Part shown: positions 56,329 through 64,000 of the stretch, piece by piece
Position numbering within the stretch: the first letter of the stretch is position 1
Layout: every line of letters begins with the position of its first letter
From: Isoetes taiwanensis
Lineage: Eukaryota; Streptophyta; Lycopodiopsida; Isoetales; Isoetaceae
NCBI GenBank assembly: GCA_021234155.1
Contig: JAJEKV010000030.1
Location: 15,428,003 to 15,492,002, forward strand
DNA length: 64,000 bases
Direction: 5' to 3'
Position numbers and translations under genes: made by a program
Notes under the pieces: generated by a model
What the model was told of the DNA's origin: nothing
What the model saw: the letters and a program-made list of their open reading frames with translations, nothing else
Database searches by the model: none

Positions 56329-59024
56329 CCCGGCCTGAACTAGCAAACGCTAGACCAGCATCTGCCTCGGTCAATCCCTTGGCAGTATTATCATCCTAAT
56401 ATCTAAACTGGGCAAGCCAGTCTAGACTAGTACCTCTTTTCCCAAAGCCTAAATAATTTGAAGACCATTATTTATTCACTAGAATCATTATAAAATAGAA
56501 GTAATTAATCTGCTACAATATTCAATTCGAATTATGTGCAGTTACATAGACTATAAACTCTATGTACCATAGTTTGAACATTATGCCCAGAACTTGGCAT
56601 GGATACACTTGAGCCAAAAGGATCTTACCATGTGTATCAGTAATCTAAAATAGTTGTCTTACTAAATCACTTTGAATACGTAGATCGTCAATATTGCAGC
56701 CCATATTCCAATGGACGGGAATGACTCCAAACCAATGTCCATGTCTTTTTCGATATTCCACATCCTTCAAGCTAAAGCCAACTCTATGACAAAATAAACA
56801 CAATCGGAGGAGAGAACCCAGGTACTGCGAAACGACCAATCAATACACAATTAGCATGATAATGGTAATTGTGCAAGGGCCAAAAGGTACATTGGGTCTC
56901 TCAGTTTATCACTGATCACCAATTGTATCCTTTTGCCCTGAGGTGAACATTAACAAGAATGGAAACTGGAATATCAACGTTTTTAGTATTATAAATTTCC
57001 AAATTAATCTCGAGTTTTGTATCATAATGTATAAGATTTTAGACATTTAGCTCTTCCCAAATCAACCTCAAAAGATTAAATTATCCACCTTTAAGTCTTA
57101 AAATCTCAGCACATATCAACAAATAGTCCATCTAGCATTATATAGAATTATTCCAGAAGCATTTTTCACTTTAAAAGCCTCGGTAGCATAAGGAATGATA
57201 TGGAAAGATGTATCCAAAAAGTCAGTAAGCATAAGCTTTAGAATCTTATATTCTTGGCTGTTATAGAACCCTATAATCTAGGCTTAAACATAAGGTCTAA
57301 AAATCTTATGGTCTTGTAAACCCATATATGCCAGCAATTATCATTGCAATTTGAATGCCACAGAAGCATAAATATCAATTTCTCATATGTGGTTGCTTTT
57401 AAACAAATAGTCACATGTAACATAAACATATGAGACAAAAAAATCACTCTAGTAATATCTAGAAATAATGAAGAACCTGGTATTTTGAAGTCACATATGC
57501 TATCCCAATGACTGCAACAGTTTGTATAGGAACATATCCATACTACTATGGAACTTCAGACATAGCTACTGCTTTTGTACAGCCATCTAGCCCCGTGTGG
57601 CATGACATCACCATAGGATGATGGCATCTTGGTCTTCATATGAGAACCATAAATCGTGATTCAAAAGCACCCTTTATTTATGTTGTTATGCTCAACAACT
57701 ACTAAGATCAAAATACCCATCTGCACTATTATCTGCACTCACATCCTTGCATTACTGATTTTATGACATTGCCATGAATGCCAAAGCTAACAGCATGTAA
57801 GTATCACTTGTATCATTCTGTAGCATAAGGTATATAACTGATATATGTTCCTTCATATGCCATAATCTAAGCGAGAACTTGTATGCTTGTTTCAGCGAAG
57901 CCCATGCAACCACTTATACATGCAACCACTTATACAAACGATTTTCTTTTTTATCACTGTAATCTGATAAGCCCTTTGTGTGGCCATTTTAGCGCTTCAG
58001 TATTGCTGAGCAAAAGCCCCAAATGTAACCAGACAACAAACCCAGCAATTCTTTGCACAGATTTATGCTTGAATAGATTCGAAATGAAATACATAGGCCT
58101 ACCTGTTTTCGGCCAAGGCTAGTGAACTCAAATGTCCATGCTTCCAAAAAGGTCCTGCTTGTCGTGAATTTTTCAAGCTATGCACAAAGATTCTAACAAA
58201 TCCGACATTCTTTTTCTATGACTTTTCCTGTTCCGTCCATATTTTCTCTGCTATCAGATCTCCAAGTGGCACTGTAGAGCGAGGACATAAGGCAAAAGCC
58301 AGAAATACTTAATCGGCCAAGACCCAGCGACTTCGACCATAACATTTATTTGGCGCCAAGGCCTGGAGACATTTATCAGAACCCCTTTAAAAATATACCA
58401 TCTATGCTTATAAGATGGAGCTCAAAAATATCATATAATACTTAGCCCACTAGCATGTGGCATTTGATGACGTATTCAAAAGATCCCTTGCAAGAGAGCG
58501 ACATACCTTAGAGTTTACTTCATAAAGCAAATGAGCACTTCGGCTAGCTCCATAATCTATGGTTAAAGTGGCATGCAAGCATATTTGCATGTTGACCACC
58601 ATATGTCTAGCATGGTTTTAAGCCACATGCATGCATAAAATTCAATAAAACTACTATGTGCCTTATCCTTATCAAATGAGAACTTAATAATCAAGTAGAA
58701 CCCCTTGTAAACAGTATTAGAGATATCATTTATCCCCTTGTGCTCTAGTGTGGAGTTAACTTTTCTTGGAAATGTGCACTTTTCCAATGTTAGGTAGTCC
58801 ATAACTAGATCATTATTGCCTATTGAGGCAAAAAATAATACCATTCGTATCAAAATCAAGTTATTTATTGTCAAAAAATATCCCAGGATCCTTACTAACC
58901 TCAATTGTTCTAGTGTCATGAGTTCTAGTGTCATGAGAGACCTCTAGATCACTATTGACTCTCCAAGCAACATTGCTTAATTGAAGCAAAATAGCTTAAA
59001 TAAAAAAAAAAAAAAAAAAAAAAA
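56329..59024. repeat. Array unit B3 (truncated)
   Basis: 2696 bp, lacking the b module. It ends in a 23-base A-run (59002-59024) followed by CAACAACAAC. The candidate exon at 58507-58556 matches those at 51949 and 55233. Confidence 0.9.
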
Positions 59025-59978
59025 CAACAACAACATGCTTACGTCGCATAAATAACATGAATGAGAATCGATTGTTGTACCAAGCACTTCTGGGATTTAC
59101 ACAGTCAGGATGTTACATTAACATAGAGAGTGGATGGAACAATGGGGGGATTGATATCATGATTGAAATTAAACTCACATCATTCAGAGGTGGAAATCGA
59201 CCGAATGCAAAAGAAGATATTATGCCCATAAGAATTTTGGCAGTGCCCAAAGTCATCGAAGACAAGATTATCTATGTGGACAAACAAAGATTAAACGTAT
59301 ATATATCATGATTGAAATTAAACTCACATCATTCGAGGGTGAAAATGGGCAGACAACAAAAGAAATATTGTGCCATATGAATTTTAGTAATGCTCAAGAT
59401 CTTCATTTGTACATGACCTTTTGCTACTTTGCCTAGAGACTATCACAAATATCGTAAAGAGACATTACAATTTGTTGGTATTATTGGTGAAAAGGAAGCA
59501 GATGGACTTGCCTAATGATATAACCATTGACAGTTTGGTACGTTAATTCGGCCCTGAGGGTCCTTTTTTGCATTTCAAATATTTAATTAGAGCCAATGAA
59601 CCCCAAAGAATTGTATATTGTGTACTGCATTTGATCATACAGCAGAAATTGTAAACATCCGGTGTAATTCGAAGCATTGAGGCTAACAAATTCGAGTTCA
59701 TTTGATTGAAGAATCAAATGTTATGTATAACTGAAAACAGCATATTCCGAGTTCTGCTCTTATCCATACCCACATCCTTATGTTGAGGTGATAAAAAATA
59801 CAAAAGATTAGAACAGAAGTTTAAGGCCTATCGTTCCATCTTTACACAAAATTTCACAACTCTATTATATTATATAACATTCACACAAATTTTTTTATGT
59901 ACAGCTCTGACGACAACAGCCCTGTTGTGGAAGTTTATTACCAAACTAAGTAAAAAGATACCAAAACTCATCCATTAC
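59025..59978. other. Spacer downstream of the NF-YC gene
   Basis: No gene supported. A diverged ~70-bp direct duplication begins at about 59154 and 59304 (shared ATATCATGATTGAAATTAA). The minus-strand 3' UTR of NF-YC should lie at its right end. Confidence 0.45.
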
Positions 59979-61760
59979 CTATTGACTTGGATGCACTAAT
60001 TGGGAGTCAATTGGAAGCAAATCTTGGGAGGGAAATACTTGAGAACCGGATGGCATTGTAACATCCTGCATCTATGCATTGTTGAAAATCAATTTTGTGA
60101 AAGGAACATTTTTAAGACCAAGCAGGATTTAATCTATAAAATTGTATAGAACACACAACTAATTAGATAATACAGACATAAAAGAAAAATCCAAACAGCT
60201 TTACCTGTGGAATAAAATGCAGGGACGATGGAGAAACACTAGCATTGGAATAGTAGCCTCCTGCATATGTGACTGGTTCTCCGTTTACTCCGAACCATGG
60301 CATCCCCAAATTTTCGTCCTTAACAAACAGACCATAACAAATGTAACTTCAATAGAAAACATAATCAATAGATGTTTCTCAACTAGCTAATTGTGGTTTT
60401 GGAGGAACCGATGCCTATGTTTTTGTATCTGTTAATGCATTTTTAGACAAGTAACATACTGTGTAATCAGAGTAGTTTCAGATGTACCATCTATCAGAAA
60501 TGAGGATGTGGTACTTCATCTTTATTTGTCTGACCCCTTTATATATACATCAATTCCTACATTAAAAGGATGCTAAAATGTATCATTGGTAGATGTGGTT
60601 TGTATTGTAAGTATATGAAGAATATTGTGGAATTGACTATTTAATGTCCACGGAAGAGGGTAGGGAGCATAGTAAATACCTTCAGATCTTCGTGGGGGAC
60701 TATGTCCACTAAAAGTCAAAAATATCTGCCTTACTTATAGCTCCAGCAATATCACTTCTCTGTAACGTTCTCCATTTGTTTTCTTTCGTGTGTATCCATG
60801 CTCTGAATGTCAATTCAAGAATAAACAGTTCACATGCCTTTGCAAATAGAACTGATGCTTCGGCGCTTATCATCTGCAAAATAAGAGAGGCAGTTAATCC
60901 CAAATATGGCTCTTGAAACTTAGGCATCCATCACCCAGTTAGTTAAGACTAATATATCACTGCATAATGATTCACTCATTACTACATCATGGTTTTACTG
61001 CTATGAATGTGCAAACAGAGTTCAATTATCTTAGTGTCATTATATAAGCCATTAAAACACATGTTTTATGTGCCTCGAAGCGTGTTTTATATGCATGGAA
61101 GCATTTGCAAGATTGGAAGTAACTTGGAATGTGACAAAGGGGTGGCCCTCAAAAGCAACCTGTTAATAAGAAGAAAGTAAGATAAAGAAATCTTATCCTA
61201 AATGATCAAATACAAAATAATTCAATGCTATAATCATTGTGCTTATTACGCTACCTTCACATGCTCACCAGCTTTCATAATTTTCTTTATTCGAGCAAGT
61301 GGAAGTTGGTGGGTCTTAAAATCTGCAGAAACTTGCACAAGGGATATAGTTTTTTAGCCTAACTGCAGATTTAGTGTGAATCTGAAAAAGAAATGGAAAT
61401 AATCATATTAGAACGTCTACAAACTTGTTATTTTGTCCATCTCCCTCATTTGCTGCTGCCAAAACATATGTAATTGCTGTTTTTGAGTTTGTTCCGAGTA
61501 TAACGAAGGCTGCATTGTACCAATGAACTGATTGGCAAGAAGAAGAATAGAAGGCTTAATACAATAAACGGCATTATCTTAGCTATCTGAAGATCATAAG
61601 TTACTGGTTTAATTATTCGTTGTTGTTGTTCTTGATGTTGCACAGCAGAGTACTGAATCATTGGCATTGCCGTGGAAACCATAGAAGTAGATGCAGCTAC
61701 TGGGACTGACATGGACTGTTGCCGTGGTAACGGTGGTGACTGATCCACATGCGCTGCCAT
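59979..61760 (-). CDS. NF-YC: NF-YC transcription factor (CCAAT-box binding, histone-fold subunit)
   Basis: Six coding exons on the minus strand: 61605-61760, 61425-61527, 61255-61322, 60680-60873, 60205-60318 and 59979-60065 (stop TAG at 59979-59981). All introns are GT-AG and phases agree, giving about 240 residues. Exon 1 starts [10 protein letters not shown] and is Gln/Ser/Pro-rich. Exon 2 has the Q-rich lead-in and [10 protein letters not shown]. Exons 3-4 hold the H2A-like histone fold: [61 protein letters not shown] pairs with NF-YB, then NF-YA, to bind CCAAT. The start ATG follows an acceptor-like TTTTTCATTAG, suggesting a 5' UTR intron. One base is missing near 60711, so exon 4 as written shifts frame just after DIFDF, within LVDIVP. 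Confidence 0.88.
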
Positions 61761-62394
61761 CCTAATGAAAAAACCACGAGCAATTAGGCCCTTCCAATTA
61801 ATTAGCATAGGACAAACTCTAAACACCACTATGATGGTACTGTCCATAGTGTAGTTGAATATGGAGTAAATAGAAAAGATTGGAGAAACACCATAGCTGT
61901 AAGTTCTCAAATCACCATAGCCAGGAAAAATCGAATTGCACAGGAACCAGCGAACTTGAAATACCTTTGGATCAAAGCCTTCAACTCCAAACATTCAATT
62001 ACTGCTGAACCAAAATTGACAAACATAAAATTCACCCATGGCACCATCTGTCTTAAGGAAAAACGTGCCTTTCCCATGTAATTTCACATAACTTACTACA
62101 AGCACATTATGAAGTAGAAGACATGTTCTGCATCCAAAGCTATGGTGTTCCATGCTGCTAAAGGCATGAGACCTCTTGATTGTTTGCTGAAACAGTCAGC
62201 CTATGAACTCTGAGATCGGAACTCAATTAAGGATGTCACACAAACAGAGAAAATATTATATCTTCAAGACAAACACATTCATGGATTGATTCCATCTGGA
62301 AAAAATGCCAATTAGGCTGAGTCAGGATAGTTGAGTGCTGCACGTGATTCATATAAGATTATTATGGTGTGACAAAACTGAAAAGGGAGCCGCT
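61761..62394. other. Upstream region of NF-YC
   Basis: Probably a 5' UTR intron and promoter of the minus-strand NF-YC gene. I see no other coding frame and cannot place the transcription start. Confidence 0.4.
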
Positions 62395-62465
62395 GGGTAG
62401 CAACCTAGGAGATCTTGCTTGCAAGCAAAATGCTTTACACTGCAGAACTACAACTCTCCTTAATG
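62395..62465 (-). repeat. tRNA-like (SINE-like) remnant 1
   Basis: On the minus strand reads like a decayed tRNA: GTAGTTCTGCAGTGTAAAGC resembles a D-arm/A box, then a TTGCTTGCAAGCAA anticodon-arm-like palindrome and a degenerate GGTTGCTACCC B-box region. It cannot fold as a functional tRNA. Confidence 0.4.
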
Positions 62466-62521
62466 GGCACATAACCACCCATGTCCTTTTCCATCTATGC
62501 CTTTGCTATACCATATTAAAA

Positions 62522-62592
62522 ACTGGGGAGATTGAGCGAAAAACCTCCTGCTTGCAAGCTGAATGCTCTACCATAGATTTACCAGCCCGAGG
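62522..62592 (-). repeat. tRNA-like (SINE-like) remnant 2
   Basis: Minus-strand CTATGGTAGAGCATTCAG is a good A box. It is followed by CTTGCAAGCAGGAGG and a poor B-box region. Clearly related to the copy ~125 bp away. Confidence 0.42.
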
Positions 62593-63086
62593 TGTGCTAA
62601 TCAAACAAATACTCGCTTAGACAAATTTTGTGCCTTAGTTAAATGATGCCCAGTCTTATCACTACGACAAATGTTTATCCCAAAACTACATCCTTGCTTC
62701 ATCCGGATTAATTCAACCTTCATACACAAATGTCTCCAAAAGAGTACATCTGAGATTGGAACTCAATTAAGGATGTCACGAACTGCCATTTGCTAGTTTC
62801 TTGTAAATGCCTGGATTATTTCGTATTGGATAACATTACCTGTGCGATTCAACTGGTTCTGCCGCCGATCTCCACAGAGCGACCTTGAGCACAACAAAAG
62901 AAAGAAACCGGCTTCAAGAAATGAGACGTCGAGTTCTTTACCAGCTGACCGCCAGTTTACAGGAAATAGGAGGTTTGGAGCAGTCACCAGCATATCCTAG
63001 GGATATTCTAGCATATACCTAGGATATGCCAAAAGCCCACATAAACAAACGTTTGCCCCCCTAAAGGCAACCCAAAAAAAAACTTC
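62593..63086. other. No gene seen
   Basis: A ~20-bp word (GGAACTCAATTAAGGATGTC) at 62217 recurs at 62757, another local repeat. Nothing coding supported. Confidence 0.4.
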
Positions 63087-63187
63087 GGTAAGAAGCATGC
63101 TAGAAAGAGATAATCTGAGAAGATAAAAAAAAAAGATAGTTCTAGCAAAGATAGAGAAATGCCAATCTAGGCGCTTTTGTGCTAGGT
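63087..63187 (+). repeat. Dispersed ~100-bp repeat, copy 2
   Basis: Matches 28151-28248 in the same orientation, with small indels in the A-run. Confidence 0.75.
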
Positions 63188-63196
63188 AGCCGGCCA

Positions 63197-63227
63197 GATT
63201 GAGGGGTTTCGTGGTAACCCCTCAATC
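63197..63227. repeat. Hairpin, 12-bp arms
   Basis: GATTGAGGGGTT (63197-63208) pairs with AACCCCTCAATC (63216-63227) around a 7-base loop. Confidence 0.85.
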
Positions 63228-64000
63228 AATCTAACATACCAAACGAAAAATGGCTTAGGGAAATTTCGAATATTCCCCATTTATTTATTTAGGTAATTTT
63301 TGGTTTATTTGTCTCTGGTGGCGCCACTTACAGGGCCGCCATAGCTTGAGCACCATTTCATTTGAGCGCCTAGCCAGTAGGGGCGTCTACGGGCAAAGAA
63401 GACCAAGAACAAAAAGGGGGAACTTCGGAAAGCGAGGGGGACAAAAAGGGGACTATTGGGCCGTTCACATGGGGCTTTTTACCTGACTGAGAGCGAGATT
63501 GCTCGAACTTCAAGAAATTTTTAAAATTTTTGCGTTGACATCCTTTGCGATTCATGGCCTTGTAGTGACTCCAGGAAAATGGGCTCTACCGATTCAGTAT
63601 TTGATTCAAATTTGGGAGGATTCAGCAGGGCATCAAAACTCATTCACATGCCTGATTGCTGGAATCCGGGCAGCTGTAATTGTGGGAAGAAGCAACTACA
63701 AATGATTCGAAAAGGCAAATGAATCCTTCATCACCATCTTGCTCGATTCTGCTCCTGCCGTAAGTAAGGAATAAAGGAAATCTGCCCAAAGGAATCAAGG
63801 AATCAAGGAATCAAGGAAATGAAGGTAATCTGCCCAAGGAATCAAGGAAATCAAGGGAATCAAGGTAATCGGCCCACAAATTCAATCAGATTTGTCATTT
63901 TGCGGAGGAAGCGACTATGGCAAATCTTTAGCGTAATAAGATCCATCAAATCAAGCTATCTATTCGAACCCAATAAGACCCACTTAGAGCTGCAGATGGG
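63228..64000. other. Right edge, no gene seen
   Basis: No supported coding frame. Contains a GGAATCAA-type short tandem repeat at about 63789-63870. Confidence 0.45.
63789..63870. repeat. GGAATCAA-type short tandem repeat
   Basis: At least seven GAATCAAGG units mixed with AATCTGCCCAA/AATCGGCCCA spacers. Confidence 0.75.

Larger units (their letters stand above)
39153..59024. repeat. Complex tandem array with A-run boundaries
   Basis: The modules, in order, are M1 39153-41478, A1a 41479-43758, A1b 43759-44475, A2a 44476-49777 (with a LINE inside), B1a 49778-52451, B1b 52452-53045, B2a 53046-55735, B2b 55736-56328 and B3a 56329-59024. Every junction is an A-run of 7-27 bases followed by CC or CCC. 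The B units are near-identical to each other, as are the two A1a/A2a units. A and B are only distantly alike, and M1 resembles the start of B in patches. B3 lacks the b module and A2 lacks it too. Confidence 0.85.

Noticed and set aside
62395-62592. Functional tRNA genes
   Set aside because: The anticodon arm cannot pair in the canonical geometry and the B boxes are poor.
63785-63870. CRISPR-like array
   Set aside because: Eukaryotic short tandem repeat without unique spacers of constant length.

Overview
The window is nuclear DNA of a vascular land plant with a large, repeat-rich genome. The evidence is a plant-type mitochondrial complex I ferredoxin gene, a plastid ferredoxin:thioredoxin reductase variable-chain gene, a plant NF-YC gene with GT-AG introns, and plant Ty1/copia, Ty3/gypsy and L1-type retroelements that together fill more than half of the sequence. 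An intron-rich NF-YC coding region, ribonuclease-inhibitor-type LRRs and large intergenic repeats fit a gymnosperm or a fern better than a compact angiosperm genome, but the species cannot be named from sequence alone.

Layout. 0-2 kb: a minus-strand LINE ORF1-like frame and short tandem repeats. 2.2-4.9 kb: two convergent host genes, a complex I ferredoxin (C1-FDX-like, +) and an FTR variable chain (-), separated by a locally triplicated spacer. 5.7-6.7 kb: a decayed minus-strand gypsy fragment. 7.36-27.11 kb: a nest of LTR elements. A minus-strand copia element of about 4.9 kb (LTRs 7359-7576 and 26909-27114) was split by a solo gypsy-type LTR (7941-9464, TSD TTCAC) and by a complete 13.3-kb plus-strand chromovirus (10103-23401, TSD CCTGT). 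27.2-28.1 kb: a broken LRR gene. 30.39-38.44 kb: a nearly complete L1-type LINE with a 12-bp target duplication. 39.15-59.02 kb: a tandem array of 2.3-3.3 kb units separated by A-runs, holding candidate minus-strand exons and interrupted by a 5'-truncated LINE. 59.98-61.76 kb: a six-exon NF-YC gene on the minus strand. 62-64 kb: tRNA-like remnants, a hairpin and simple repeats.

The most unusual object is the chromovirus. Between its primer-binding site and gag it carries about 4.5 kb of extra, gene-like sequence that ordinary chromoviruses lack: a leader frame whose C-terminus is an unmistakable histone H3 fold ending exactly where H3 ends, a second protein of about 465 residues with a SUMO-interaction-like motif beside an acidic stretch, and a third acidic/aromatic frame. 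Each is set off by its own AT-rich, pyrimidine-rich leader or 3'-UTR-like spacer. The same element encodes a chromodomain after its integrase, so it carries both a likely reader of histone H3 and an H3-like domain.

Most reading frames in the repeats are broken by single-base differences. Comparison of near-identical copies shows that many differences fall at CAG/CTG sites and are not C-to-T changes. That pattern suggests base-calling error at CHG-methylated cytosines, so some apparent frameshifts may be artefacts.
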